Source: Fibrobacter sp. UBA7003 (GTDB lineage Bacteria > Fibrobacterota > Fibrobacteria > Fibrobacterales > Fibrobacteraceae). From it: a stretch of 64,000 nt of DNA. This document shows positions 26,918 through 37,030 of the stretch, piece after piece. Positions within the stretch are counted from its first letter, which is position 1. Each line of letters opens with the position of its first letter. The notes under the pieces were generated by a model. It saw only the letters and a program-made list of their open reading frames with translations. It searched no databases and was not told where the DNA came from. Made by a program: the position numbers and the translations under genes. Where the stretch lies: the NCBI GenBank assembly GCA_002449765.1, contig DJXN01000015.1, positions 1 to 64,000 on the forward strand, given 5' to 3'.

Positions 26918-28405
26918 CTAGGCTTCCTCGCCGTCCATCTGGATCTTGAGTTCTTTCAGTTTGCGCCAAAGGGTCGCGCGGCTGATTCCGAGGCGCTTGC
27001 AGACTTCCGTGCGGTTGCCGTTGCAGACGCTCAGCGCACGCAGGATGTGCCTGCGTTCCATCTCTTCGAGCGAGAGGATCTCGTCGGGGCCGTCGGAAGA
27101 GTCTGCGGTACTTTGGGGCGGTTGCCTGGAGGTGGAATCCGCATACGAAATGGCGAGACCCGTATTGGACGGGTTTGGCGAGTCCTCCGTAGCTTCGTTG
27201 CCTATGCCATCCTTCATGTGCGGAATGGCGACTGTTTTTTCGCGGGCTTCTTCCTGCACGTTTTCGGGCAAGTCCTCCAGGCGGATGACTCCGTTCTCGG
27301 AAAGGACTATCGCATGCTCCACGATGTTTTCGAGTTCACGGATATTGCCGGGGTAAGGGTATTTCGCGAGCGCGTATTGTGCGGCGGGCTCCACGTCGTG
27401 GATGTCCTTGCCGTGGGTTTCCTTGTACTTCAGGATGAAGTATTTTACGAGCGTGGGGATAAGCGGACGGCGTTCCCTCAGGGGCGGAAGCGAGAGGTGG
27501 AACGTGTTGAGCCTGTAGTAGAGGTCTTCGCGGAAGATGCCTTCTTCCATGGCGGCCTGCAAATCGCGGTTGGTGGCGGCGATGATGCGCACGTCTAGGT
27601 AGCGCGCTTCGGTTTCGCCTACGCGGCGGATTTCGTGATTCTGCAAGAAGCGCAAAAGCTTCACCTGGGTCGCGGCGGAAAGTTCGCCCACTTCGTCAAG
27701 GAACAGCGTGCCGCCGTTCGCGGATTCGAACAAACCTTTCTTGTCTACGGTGGAACCCGTATAGGAGCCTTTCTTGGCGCCGAACAGCTCGCTTTCCACC
27801 AGGTTCTCGGGTATCGCCCCGCAGTTGACTGCCACGAACGGATCGCTTGCCCGCTTGCTGTAGCGGTGGATGACGTTTGCGAGGAACTCCTTGCCCGAAC
27901 CGGATTCGCCCGTGATGAGGACCGTGCTCGTGGTGGGCGCAATCTTGTATGCCGTCTTGAGGATTTTCCTCATTTCGGGGGTGTCGCCCAGGAGGCTGTC
28001 CAGCACCTGCGACTCCATCAGCTGGTTGGTCGTCTTGTTCTGGCGGAGAGTCTGGATTTTTTTGGTGGTGTCTTCAAGCTGCTCCACGGTTGCGGGTTTC
28101 ATGATGAAACTGTTCGCACCGCGGTTGATAGCGCTTGTGGCCCCGGGCCAGTTCTTGTTGTCGCAGAGGACAAAAATCTCGATACCGGGCTTGCGTTCCT
28201 TGAGATAGCTCACCATGTCCATGTTGTCGAGCGTAAGGAACGGGACCTCGATGAAGGCGAGGTCTATGGGCGCGGCCTTGACCAGCGGCATCAAATTGTT
28301 CTTATCGTCACAGAAGGCTAGCTCTGTGTCGGGCAAAGTCCACGAACGTCGAATGTCGCTGATAAACTCCTTGTCGGAGTCGGCAATCAGGATATTCATC
28401 GGCAT
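26918..28405 (-). CDS. NtrC-like sigma-54 activator with a non-canonical receiver domain
   Basis: The protein has 495 aa. Residues 1-120 form a receiver-like domain, but the phosphoacceptor position carries Glu (DLAFIEVPFL, Glu53) instead of Asp, while the acidic pair (ADSD) and the Lys (IMKP, Lys103) remain. Residues ~135-370 are an AAA+ sigma-54 interaction domain with Walker A GESGSGKE (166-173), a variant GAFTGA loop reading GSYTGS (213-218) and Walker B GGTLFLDEVGEL. A Pro/Ser-rich linker leads to a Fis-type HTH (NRTEVCKRLGISRATLWRKL). It sits directly after a receiver protein and a histidine kinase in one operon. Glu for Asp can mimic phosphorylation, so constitutive or phosphorylation-independent activity is possible; this is inference. 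Confidence 0.93.
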   Translation of the reverse strand: MPMNILIADSDKEFISDIRRSWTLPDTELAFCDDKNNLMPLVKAAPIDLAFIEVPFLTLDNMDMVSYLKERKPGIEIFVLCDNKNWPGATSAINRGANSFIMKPATVEQLEDTTKKIQTLRQNKTTNQLMESQVLDSLLGDTPEMRKILKTAYKIAPTTSTVLITGESGSGKEFLANVIHRYSKRASDPFVAVNCGAIPENLVESELFGAKKGSYTGSTVDKKGLFESANGGTLFLDEVGELSAATQVKLLRFLQNHEIRRVGETEARYLDVRIIAATNRDLQAAMEEGIFREDLYYRLNTFHLSLPPLRERRPLIPTLVKYFILKYKETHGKDIHDVEPAAQYALAKYPYPGNIRELENIVEHAIVLSENGVIRLEDLPENVQEEAREKTVAIPHMKDGIGNEATEDSPNPSNTGLAISYADSTSRQPPQSTADSSDGPDEILSLEEMERRHILRALSVCNGNRTEVCKRLGISRATLWRKLKELKIQMDGEEA

Positions 28406-28408
28406 CGG

Positions 28409-28783
28409 TTACTGATGGCTCTTTATGATTTCTTCAATCTTTTCGCGGAAGGGCTGCAGTTCGAAGGGCTTGTTGAATGTGGCCGCGACATCGAAATGCT
28501 TGGCGGTAATCAGGTAGTCGTCCGCAGCGGTACGTCCGCCTGCGCTGACTGCGATTGTCCTGTCTCCCAAGCCCATACGGCGGAGGTCCAGGATGACTTC
28601 GTAGCCATCGACGTCCGGCATGATGATGTCGGTAACGATGACATCGTATTTCTTGTTCTGGTAGAGCACCTTGGCGTCCCTGCCGTTGCTCGCAGTTTCC
28701 ACTTCGTAGCCCTTGGCTTCGAGGGCTGTCTTCATCATCAGGTTGAACTGCTCGTCGTCGTCAATGATCAGGATGGTGGACAT
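28409..28783 (-). CDS. Single-domain response regulator (CheY-like)
   Basis: This 124-aa protein is a complete receiver domain and nothing else. It has the acidic triad IIDDDEQ (8-10), the phosphoacceptor Asp52 in VIVTDIIMPDVDG, Ser in IAVSAGG and Lys in FNKPF. The ATG at 28783 has GGAG 8 nt upstream; the longer frame to 28819 overlaps the kinase gene without support. It overlaps the kinase stop by 16 bp and ends 3 bp before the NtrC-like gene. It is the obvious phosphorylation target of the kinase, since the neighbouring NtrC-like protein lacks the acceptor Asp. Confidence 0.92.
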   Translation of the reverse strand: MSTILIIDDDEQFNLMMKTALEAKGYEVETASNGRDAKVLYQNKKYDVIVTDIIMPDVDGYEVILDLRRMGLGDRTIAVSAGGRTAADDYLITAKHFDVAATFNKPFELQPFREKIEEIIKSHQ

Positions 28784-31146
28784 GATGCATTCTCCGGTTG
28801 ATCGTTTGCTATATCCCAATATAGATTAAATTTCGTGCCTTCGCCTAATGTTGTTTGCACTGTGAAATGCGCTTTGCCCTCTTTTAGGAGCCTGAGAGCC
28901 GAAGAAAGGCCGAGTCCGAGCCCTTCTCCCGGTGCCTTGGTGGTGAAAAACGGCGAAAAGATGCGCTCGAGCGTCCCGGAATCCATTCCCGTCCCCGTGT
29001 CGGCGATGGTGAATTTCGCATAAGTTCCCTTTTCGATGGCGTCCGAGAAGGGGAGAACGAGCGTGTTTTTCAGCGTTTCGCGTTCGAGTCTGAACGTGAG
29101 TGTCCCGCCGGTAGACTTCATCGCGAAGATGGCGTTGTTCGCGAGGTTTGTCAGGATTCGGTCGAGGGCGGCGGGCAATCCGCTTATCTTGAGGTCGGGA
29201 TCTACGATTTCGGTGGAAATGTGGATGTTCGAGGGGAGCGTCAGCTGGAGCTTCTTTACGACATCCTCGATGATGAGGAAGGGCGAGAACACCATGGCTT
29301 CGGGTGCGGTTGTCGTCTTTTCGCGCAGGGCGTTCAGCATTTCGTTCAGGGAGTCCTTGGCGCGGTTCGCCGCCTTTGTCGCTTCGGCGATGAAGCTGTT
29401 TACCTTGCCGAGTTTCTCGTATTCCTTCTTGGGCACGGCGTCTTCGGGGATGCTCACGAGGATTTCCTGCGCGAGTTCGCTGAAGCCGATTTGCGAACCG
29501 AGGATGTTCTTGTAGTCGTGGGCGAAGGCGCCGCACATGGTTCCGAGTTCTTCGAGTCTCGAGTGGATGTTCTTCTGTTCTCGCAGCAGGTCCCTTTCGC
29601 GTTCGAGCCTGCGCTGCTCGGTCAGATCCTGCTTGAGCCCGATAATCTTGTAGGGCTTCTGGTTCGCGATGATGGGGATGAACTGGTTCCTGTAAATGAA
29701 AATGGTCTTGTGGTTGTGGATCCGGTTGTTGGCCTCTTCTTCGCTAATCTCGTTGTGGTCTTCGTCCTCGTAGCTTGTATAGATGCTGGGAATCCCGAGT
29801 TCGCGGGCCTGTTTCTCGTAGCTTGAAATCTTGTCGGAATTATCCGTCGTCTGGATCTGGTTGCCGCGGTGCTTGATGTCCGTGATGTTCTGGGTCATGT
29901 AGACGCCCTGCTCGTTTTTGGACCAGAACTGGAAGGGAAGTGCGTTGATGAGGGCAAGACTCAGGTTGTTCTGCTCCTTGAATTTTTTCTCGGAACTGTC
30001 GAGGCGGTCCTGGTAGCGGATGAGATCCTGCTTGTAGTCGGCGAACTGCTTGTTGTATGATTCGATTCGCTGCCTGTAGATGAGCGAGTTGGATTGGTCG
30101 CTGAGCAGTATCATCCACATGTAGGTGGTGAGGGTCACCCGAACTTTGAAAAGCGAAATGAAGAACGTGTGGCGCTCGTCGTTGATGACGACGTCCTTGG
30201 TTTCTTCACGGATTTCGATGTCGTATTTGATGTCCGGGATGAGGTCCTGGATACGGCAGAGGTTCATTTCGGATTCGGATTTCTTAAAAAGAAGCTGTGC
30301 GGCCGGGTTGCTGTCGACGATTTTTCCGTCGGGAAGAAAGTGGATGGTGGAATCGCTCAGCTGCGCTTCAAGGTTCTTGAGAAGCCAATGTGAACTCTTG
30401 TTCTTGAAAGAGATGGATGTGAAGTACTGGCAGCAGAGGATCGTGAGTATGACTGTCGAATACTGGTGCCATTGCAGGAACACGGGGAAGTGCCCGTCTA
30501 CGTTGAACGAGAACGAGATGGGAATGAGAAAATCCATGAAGAACGAGATGACGACGAAGAAGATGAAACTTGCCACCATGTAGAACCGGATTTGCGCGGC
30601 GTCCTTGTCGCTGGTCTGCATGCTGCTGCGGAGCATCTTGTATAGCGAAAGCATCGTTTCCGGGAACACGAAAAGGAAGAACAGGATGGAATAGGAAATA
30701 AAGAAGGGATACCTGTGGAACGGCTTCATGCCAAAGACGGAAAAATCCGTGATAATGGAAGGCTTGATGCAGAAGATAACCGTGACGGCGATAGCGCTTG
30801 CGCCGCCGATGGCGTTGAGGAGCCTCCAGAAGTTTGAACGCTTGATGGTGAGGTTCTGTTCGCAAATGTGGTAGACGGCGTTTCCGAGCTGGACCCAGGC
30901 GATTGCCTGAAGGCCGAACGTGATCTTTGCGCCGATTCCGATATTTGGACCGCTGAAGAACATGTTCCCGATAAGGCTGCCGGTATTCCAGTGGACGCAG
31001 ATGAGTAGCAGCTGGTAGATGGGCTTCGGGAACTGCTTGATGCGCACCTTCTGTCCCAGCATGTAGGGAATCAGGAAGGTGAGCAGAAGGGCGATAGCCG
31101 ACAGGATGGTGCTGATGGGGGAACTTGAATAGAGAATTTCCGGCAT
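28768..31146 (-). CDS. Membrane histidine kinase with multi-helix N-terminus and PAS-like regions
   Basis: This protein of about 792 aa starts at ATG 31146; a TTG at 31155 would add three residues. About seven hydrophobic helices span the first ~250 residues, with few charged loops. Two PAS-like regions follow (IHFLPDGKIVDSNPAAQLLF; LINALPFQFWSKNEQGVYM), joined by a coiled coil (~355-395). The H-box is GAFAHDYKNILG, with His at about 543. The ATPase domain shows LTNLANNAIFAM (N-box), IADTGTGMD (G1), FFTTKAPGEGLGLGLS (F/G2) and GEGTKFNLYW. The signal is unknown. The gene begins 24 bp after the downstream GH9 cellulase gene ends and is followed by a receiver and an NtrC-like regulator. Confidence 0.93.
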   Translation of the reverse strand: MPEILYSSSPISTILSAIALLLTFLIPYMLGQKVRIKQFPKPIYQLLLICVHWNTGSLIGNMFFSGPNIGIGAKITFGLQAIAWVQLGNAVYHICEQNLTIKRSNFWRLLNAIGGASAIAVTVIFCIKPSIITDFSVFGMKPFHRYPFFISYSILFFLFVFPETMLSLYKMLRSSMQTSDKDAAQIRFYMVASFIFFVVISFFMDFLIPISFSFNVDGHFPVFLQWHQYSTVILTILCCQYFTSISFKNKSSHWLLKNLEAQLSDSTIHFLPDGKIVDSNPAAQLLFKKSESEMNLCRIQDLIPDIKYDIEIREETKDVVINDERHTFFISLFKVRVTLTTYMWMILLSDQSNSLIYRQRIESYNKQFADYKQDLIRYQDRLDSSEKKFKEQNNLSLALINALPFQFWSKNEQGVYMTQNITDIKHRGNQIQTTDNSDKISSYEKQARELGIPSIYTSYEDEDHNEISEEEANNRIHNHKTIFIYRNQFIPIIANQKPYKIIGLKQDLTEQRRLERERDLLREQKNIHSRLEELGTMCGAFAHDYKNILGSQIGFSELAQEILVSIPEDAVPKKEYEKLGKVNSFIAEATKAANRAKDSLNEMLNALREKTTTAPEAMVFSPFLIIEDVVKKLQLTLPSNIHISTEIVDPDLKISGLPAALDRILTNLANNAIFAMKSTGGTLTFRLERETLKNTLVLPFSDAIEKGTYAKFTIADTGTGMDSGTLERIFSPFFTTKAPGEGLGLGLSSALRLLKEGKAHFTVQTTLGEGTKFNLYWDIANDQPENASCPPS

Positions 31147-31170
31147 GTCTGTCAACCTGTCGCTACGTTT

Positions 31171-34100
31171 TTACTTTGTCCGCTTGATTCCGAAGGTCTC
31201 CGTCTTGTCGTAAGAATTCGACGTGTCGAAGCGTTCCTTCGTTTTCATGTCCAGATCCGGGTTGGGAAGGAACTTGCATTCCAGTTCGGCCTTGTAAATA
31301 TAGGCTCCCGTTCCGACGGCCCGGCCCTGCTGTGACTTTACGCCTCCGGCAGGCGAGTTGACCCATTCTACAAAGAACGTCACCTTGTTGTTCGTGGAGA
31401 AGTATTCGTCGGAATTGACGGTGTAGGTGCCGGAAGCGCGGTTCACGTAGCTTCCGAGATTCGTGTAGATGGGAATGTTGTATTTGACCTTGAGGCTTCT
31501 CCAGTAGGCCGGCTCGTTCAGCGCTCCGCCACGCGGGACGGTCAGGTCCATGGTCCAGACGACGCCGGTGAGCGGAGTGACTGTTGTGTCTATTCCGGTT
31601 TCTACGACAACTCCGTTTTCGATGCGGTCAAGTTTGTGGTTGCTCGGATTGACAATGTAGAGGTTCAACGTCTTTGTAGAATTGATGAGCGAAGCGGCCT
31701 GCGAGCTGATGTCGGCAACCTGCTTTTCGAGGTGGATATCGAACTTGATCTTCGGCTTGCCTTCGCCGCCGACGGTCACCTTGGGGTTGCGTTCGGCGGG
31801 GCGGTTGCCGTTCTTGTCCGCGAATGCGCTTGCCGTATTGGGCGCAAAATTGATACGGTCGCCTTCCATGACCGCGGCCACGGCGTCGGCGGTGTAGAGC
31901 GCGTTCAGCATGGTCTTGCCCGAGGGGAGCCCGAATCCGGCAATGTCTATTTTCGCGATGTTCATGTTGCCGCGTTCGCGCACGTAGAGGATCGCTGCGG
32001 AATCGACGATGACGAGCGGCTCGCTTATGTATACGTTTAGCACTTCGTAGGTATTGGAAGAAGAGAGCGAAGCCGATACGAACACAGGGCCCGCCAGGTC
32101 TTCGGCAAGCACGGATTCCGTCTCGTAGGCGGCACCGTCACCCAGGTGTTCGATAATCATGCCCGCGCCTTCGACTTCGCGGCCGTTCAGAAGCCCTTCG
32201 AAGTTTCCGTTGGTGTTGCCGAGCGCAAAAGGAATCACGAGGTCGAACGAACTTGACATCTGGTCCGTGTTCAGCTGGAATTGCGTCTTGCGGACGACGA
32301 GCGTCTCGGGGGCGGCGCTGCCGAAGATGATGGAGATGGAATCCGGGAAGTGCTTCGAATCGACCGTCTGCGAGAACCTGATGTCGACGTGTTCGGCAAG
32401 CCCGTCCTGGTTCAAGTCGGAGATGCTTGCATAAGTCATGGGAATCGGACGGATCTTCAGGAGAACGTCGACAACCTTCGGGGTGCAGGGGCCGATTCCG
32501 TTACCGGCGAGGTCGCGGATGGTGGCTGTCGGCGACAGCTCCGCCTTCATGCCTTCCTTGACGAGCGAACCGCCTCCGGCGTCGAAGTCAATTTCGAATT
32601 CCCAAATGTTCAAGTCCTTGTTGTAGGGTTTGACGCCTTTCACGTGGGCCGCAATGTCGTTGTGATCTATCCGGAGAGGCCATTCGGGTGAAGGTTCCTT
32701 CACAGGTTCGCTGAACTGGATGTAGACGAAATCGCTTGTGGCTTCGGGCAGGCGTTCCAACACAGAAACCGATACCAGGTTGGGTGGAATGCCATCCTTG
32801 TAGAAGTCGACCGATTCCTTCTTGCCGTCCTTCGTGTTGCTGATAAGCGTGATGCTTCCTTCGGGGTTTGTGTTCACGGTGGCGCCCGTGAGGTTTGCGC
32901 CCACGACGATGTCCTTGCCGTTCTGCGAAATCAGGTTGGTGCTGGTGATGGTATCTCTGCCGTACACGAACTTGATGGAATTGAACGACTGGTTCTCGGC
33001 CGTGATGTATTCGTTCGAAAGCGTAATATTGAACGCGTCGGGAATGTCGTCGCAGTCGGAGTCGACCATCTTCGCATCTTCGATGATGGGCCATGGCGGC
33101 AGGTCTTCGATGATGAGCACTGCCTTTGCGGGAATATAGTTGAATTTGGAGGTGTTGTTCCCGATGGCCTTCAAGATAGTCGTTGTCGCCTTGTCAGAAG
33201 AAAGGTAGAATTCGGCTTCGCCCTTGATGATGTCGATTTTTTCGACGGGAATCGTTGAATTGAGGGACGTGTAGAATTTTGCGAATCCCGTTTCCGAAGA
33301 AAGGAGAACGCTTATGGGGTCTACGTTGAGTAGCGCCATGTTGCTGTCCAGAAGCTGCAACTTGACCTTGACCATTTTCCCGGTATAGGCGTGCACCGTG
33401 TCGACGGTAAATTTCAGGTGGCGGATTTCAGGAGGAACCATGATGGAGTCTATTTCCACGTTGCTGCGGACGACGGCGCAGGCGCAATCGTAGCTGCCGT
33501 TCTGGTTCGCTGCGCGGTTGTGCCAGCTGACCCATTCCATGTAGTTGTTGCCGTAGACAAGTGTCGTGTCGATTTTGAACTGGAAGGCGTCTTTGCGGTT
33601 TGCCGGATCGTATGCCGTGTGGTTGAAATAGGAACTGCCGTTCATCTCGAATTCATCGAGCATGCCGGTCGGGGTCACCTTGCTCATTCCGCTGTAGGTG
33701 GCGCCGTAGTCTTCCTGTTCCACGGAGTAGTGCGGAGATACGAACGGGCTGTCGAAATTGAGCGTTATGGTACGGTTGAGCTGCGGCCCTGTTTCGGGCG
33801 AGTAGTCCGGGGCGTAACCGTAGATGTACTTGCCGTGATAGTAGGCCGTGACGTAAGGCGTCTTTCGGAAGGCCTTTTCCTTTACACCATTTATGGTTTC
33901 GATGTACATGGTGGAATTGGATTCTTCCTTGTACAAGGGGCCTCGGGTCAGGTCTATGCCTTCGAACATTTCTGGATCGTCGGAGCCCGTATGTGGCCTG
34001 AAGGACCAGCTGTTTTCCAGGCTTCCGTAGGAGGGCTGAACCTTGAATTCAAAGAAGTAGCTGCCGGAAACGGCGAGGTTGCCTTCGATATGGACCTGCG

Positions 34101-36990
34101 TGTAATATCCGCTTTCGGTCGTTCCGCTCGGTGTCGTTGCCGTATAGGCTACGGGGGCTTCGAAATTCATCGTGGGCCATCCGACCGATTGCCCCGTCCC
34201 GTCCCAAATGGACCTGTTGTCGCTGCCTCCGGTGACGGCGACCGGGAAATAGAATCTCAGGTCGAGATCCTGGTATGGCATCGTATCCCTGTTTGTGACA
34301 ATCACCAGGAAGGTGTTGCATTGCTTCCAGTCGGAACTGCTGGAGCAACCGTTCTTGTTGAGAGGCTTCACGTAGATGTCCATCTCGACGGTTGTTGCGT
34401 ATTCTTCGGTCGTGAAAGAGAATTCGCTTGACGTCGTGGCTCCCGAAGATACGGAGAAGTAGTACTTGGTGCCAGCCTGAAGGTTGGTGAGCGTCGCTTC
34501 GTGGAAGAGGACTGCGCCGCCTTCTGCCGCTTTGGACTGGGTGTAGGCTCCCGGAGCCGTTCCGAAATTCACGACTCCATTCATGCGGTCGCTAGACCAC
34601 CAGTAAATCTTTGCGCTCCGGTTGTCGACTTGGCAGATGGTGACCCCGCTGATGGATGTCGTGGCAGGGGTCATGGTGAACTTGTACCACTGGCCGTGAT
34701 TGTTGTCGGTTGTGAGATTCCTTCTCGTGTCCATGCCTTCGAGGAAGAAGTAGTAGGTCTTCCCCGGGGTGAGCCCGGTGAGTGTGACAGCCCCGCCCTT
34801 TGTGGCCGTGTTCTGTTGAACGGACTTGACGGTTGTCTCGTCGGGAACTTCGCTGTAGAATACGGTTACGAGTGCGACTTCGTTGGCGTCCCAGCTCACG
34901 ATGGCTTCGGTGTCCGAAATCGGTGTGCCGGCGATGTTGCTGAACAGCGGACCATCCATGTCGGGCGGGAGAGTCTGGGCAAGGCTCTGGGCCGGGAACA
35001 GGAACTGCGCCGTGAAGTCGATGCAGGTTTCGGTCGAGGTGTATTTGCTCCAGTCTTCGATCAGTGTCTTGTTCGGGTCGCGGGCTCCCATCAGGGCGCC
35101 TACGGGGCATTTATAGTCGTACGGCATGCCGCCTGCGTTGTAGCCGTCGGGGTTCGAGGCGCGGTTGTGGGGGTGTTGCGGGTTCTTGTCCCCGGTTCCC
35201 ATAAGGAATGAAATATCCCACGGGTTTGCGCCCAGAATGAAGTACATGTTGTCGAGTGCCACTTTCAGATAGCGCTCGTCGCCGGTGAGTTCGTACATCA
35301 AGAAAATGGAAACGGCGGTTCCCATGTTGTAGCGCATCACGCCCCAGTCAAAGCTGGTCCACACCAGGTTATACGGGGTGATTACGTGCAGGTTGCTTGG
35401 GCCTTCGTGCGGGTCGCCGCTGCCAATGCCAGGGTTGGTGAGCACCAGGGAGTCGCCCTCGTTGGTACTTACATCGATCAGTTTCCTGAACGTCGCCATG
35501 GTTCGCATCGAGAGGGTGTCGCGTTCCAGTTCGCTAAGGCCGTATTCCGCAGAAATCGTCGGGCTGTTCAAAATCAACCGCTGCATCGCAAAAAGCACAT
35601 ACGAATGGACGTTCTGGTAGTCTGTCGCCCAGCCGCCCGGCGTAAATCCGCTTGGATTCCCGAGGAATCCGCCCTTGAAGTAGTCGAGGTTGTACCTGTA
35701 GGAATTTGCGTTGTTGTATATGGCCGGGTTCTTGTAAAGGTCGTATTGGTAGGTCGTATCCTTGGTGGCATACCAGAGGGCGAATGCGGCTGCGGCGCCG
35801 TCGTCGTTCAGGGGGCCACCACCCGTATAGAACTGGTTGTAGTAATTGCCGCTCGTGATGCGCTTTTCTGCATAGGCAACCTTGAAAACGTTCTTGTAGA
35901 TGTCTTCTGCCGCAGCGAGAAGGGAATCCGAATAGGCGGCATCGTAGACCTTGTATCCGACGGCCACGTTTGCAAGCGCAGCGGCGAAGATACCCGCGGT
36001 ATTGGCACCGATTTTCTTGGTTACATCGCGGTCGGGGCCTCCCTTGGCCGGGGATTGTGCGTCCTGGCGTTCAGGCCTGTCCCAGTACGCATGGTCAGGA
36101 TCGGCGACGCCCACGGAATGGTACATGTCGCCTTGGGCAATCACGCCGTCCGCCTTGGATGCGTTGTAAAGCTTGAGAATGTAGTCCGTTCCGATTTTTG
36201 CTTCGTAGAGGATGTCGGGAATGCCGTCGGTGAACACGGTATCCGCATAGGAATTGCCGTAGCGGTCTTCGGCCTTGTCCTGATAGGTGAGGTAGACCAT
36301 CGAAAGCACATACGCCGCGTAGCCCAGGGTTTCCGAGACCTTGAAGTGGTCTCCGCAGTCGTGCCATCCGCCGGTGAGGTCGTGCCCGATTGCAGAACCG
36401 TCCTTCAGGTGGCATGCCCCGTGGAAATGCGACTTGGTGTCGCCGCATCGCTGGATGCCAAAGAACATCAGCGATTTTTCCAGAATGGCGTTGAATATCG
36501 ATGGGTGGATAAGGAAGTGGGCCGAGGTGTCGTTCCCGACAACAAGGTAGTATTCTCCCATGGAGGTAAGCGTCGTGAAGTCCGCTCGGTACAGGTTTTC
36601 TCTGGCAGAACTTATGGAATCCAGAGACCCGAATTCGTACACGCTTGCGATGGAATTGAAGGCGCCATTGATCCAGATATTGGGCTTTACGGCGTTCTGC
36701 TTGATAAGAGAAAGGCTGCCGTTCGAAACTTCCGTGTTGGTATTCGCGTCGATTACCTTGAAGGTCATGTTCGTCGGGTCGGCGACATAGGCGTACTTGT
36801 AATCCTGGGGCCTAAATCCGCTTTGGTTCAAACGGATAGGCCTACGGTTGTACACGTTCAGCGAGTCGAGGTATCGACGCTCGTGGACCTTGTCGGTACG
36901 GTCGATTACCGGAAGCTGCTCCATGGCGTTCACGCACAGCGCATCTCCCAGTATAAACAAAACAGCCAACAGTCTTTTCAAATACGTCAT
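31171..36990 (-). CDS. Giant GH9 cellulase with long accessory C-terminus (1939 aa)
   Basis: Endoglucanase-type glycoside hydrolase family 9. A signal peptide (cleavage near CVNA) and an Ig-like N-terminal domain (RLNQSGFRPQDYKYAYV) precede an (alpha/alpha)6 catalytic domain with GGWHDCGDH (Asp211/Asp214), HPHNRAS (~606-612; the common HHR is here HNR) and the acid Glu654 in TETCIDFTAQF. From ~685 come two fibronectin III-like domains (TGLTPGKTYYFFLEG; TNLQAGTKYYFSVSS), then about 1000 residues of beta-rich modules that include a carbohydrate-binding-like region, and repeated units of the form GLAEHVDIRFSQ. It ends in a basic tail (ETFGIKRTK). AGGAAGAG lies 8 nt before ATG. It is a tandem paralogue of the next gene and probably acts on cellulose outside the cell. 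Confidence 0.94.
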   Translation of the reverse strand: MTYLKRLLAVLFILGDALCVNAMEQLPVIDRTDKVHERRYLDSLNVYNRRPIRLNQSGFRPQDYKYAYVADPTNMTFKVIDANTNTEVSNGSLSLIKQNAVKPNIWINGAFNSIASVYEFGSLDSISSARENLYRADFTTLTSMGEYYLVVGNDTSAHFLIHPSIFNAILEKSLMFFGIQRCGDTKSHFHGACHLKDGSAIGHDLTGGWHDCGDHFKVSETLGYAAYVLSMVYLTYQDKAEDRYGNSYADTVFTDGIPDILYEAKIGTDYILKLYNASKADGVIAQGDMYHSVGVADPDHAYWDRPERQDAQSPAKGGPDRDVTKKIGANTAGIFAAALANVAVGYKVYDAAYSDSLLAAAEDIYKNVFKVAYAEKRITSGNYYNQFYTGGGPLNDDGAAAAFALWYATKDTTYQYDLYKNPAIYNNANSYRYNLDYFKGGFLGNPSGFTPGGWATDYQNVHSYVLFAMQRLILNSPTISAEYGLSELERDTLSMRTMATFRKLIDVSTNEGDSLVLTNPGIGSGDPHEGPSNLHVITPYNLVWTSFDWGVMRYNMGTAVSIFLMYELTGDERYLKVALDNMYFILGANPWDISFLMGTGDKNPQHPHNRASNPDGYNAGGMPYDYKCPVGALMGARDPNKTLIEDWSKYTSTETCIDFTAQFLFPAQSLAQTLPPDMDGPLFSNIAGTPISDTEAIVSWDANEVALVTVFYSEVPDETTVKSVQQNTATKGGAVTLTGLTPGKTYYFFLEGMDTRRNLTTDNNHGQWYKFTMTPATTSISGVTICQVDNRSAKIYWWSSDRMNGVVNFGTAPGAYTQSKAAEGGAVLFHEATLTNLQAGTKYYFSVSSGATTSSEFSFTTEEYATTVEMDIYVKPLNKNGCSSSSDWKQCNTFLVIVTNRDTMPYQDLDLRFYFPVAVTGGSDNRSIWDGTGQSVGWPTMNFEAPVAYTATTPSGTTESGYYTQVHIEGNLAVSGSYFFEFKVQPSYGSLENSWSFRPHTGSDDPEMFEGIDLTRGPLYKEESNSTMYIETINGVKEKAFRKTPYVTAYYHGKYIYGYAPDYSPETGPQLNRTITLNFDSPFVSPHYSVEQEDYGATYSGMSKVTPTGMLDEFEMNGSSYFNHTAYDPANRKDAFQFKIDTTLVYGNNYMEWVSWHNRAANQNGSYDCACAVVRSNVEIDSIMVPPEIRHLKFTVDTVHAYTGKMVKVKLQLLDSNMALLNVDPISVLLSSETGFAKFYTSLNSTIPVEKIDIIKGEAEFYLSSDKATTTILKAIGNNTSKFNYIPAKAVLIIEDLPPWPIIEDAKMVDSDCDDIPDAFNITLSNEYITAENQSFNSIKFVYGRDTITSTNLISQNGKDIVVGANLTGATVNTNPEGSITLISNTKDGKKESVDFYKDGIPPNLVSVSVLERLPEATSDFVYIQFSEPVKEPSPEWPLRIDHNDIAAHVKGVKPYNKDLNIWEFEIDFDAGGGSLVKEGMKAELSPTATIRDLAGNGIGPCTPKVVDVLLKIRPIPMTYASISDLNQDGLAEHVDIRFSQTVDSKHFPDSISIIFGSAAPETLVVRKTQFQLNTDQMSSSFDLVIPFALGNTNGNFEGLLNGREVEGAGMIIEHLGDGAAYETESVLAEDLAGPVFVSASLSSSNTYEVLNVYISEPLVIVDSAAILYVRERGNMNIAKIDIAGFGLPSGKTMLNALYTADAVAAVMEGDRINFAPNTASAFADKNGNRPAERNPKVTVGGEGKPKIKFDIHLEKQVADISSQAASLINSTKTLNLYIVNPSNHKLDRIENGVVVETGIDTTVTPLTGVVWTMDLTVPRGGALNEPAYWRSLKVKYNIPIYTNLGSYVNRASGTYTVNSDEYFSTNNKVTFFVEWVNSPAGGVKSQQGRAVGTGAYIYKAELECKFLPNPDLDMKTKERFDTSNSYDKTETFGIKRTK

Positions 36991-37030
36991 GTCAAATTCT
37001 CTTCCTAAGATAATTGTTCAGCACGAGGCG

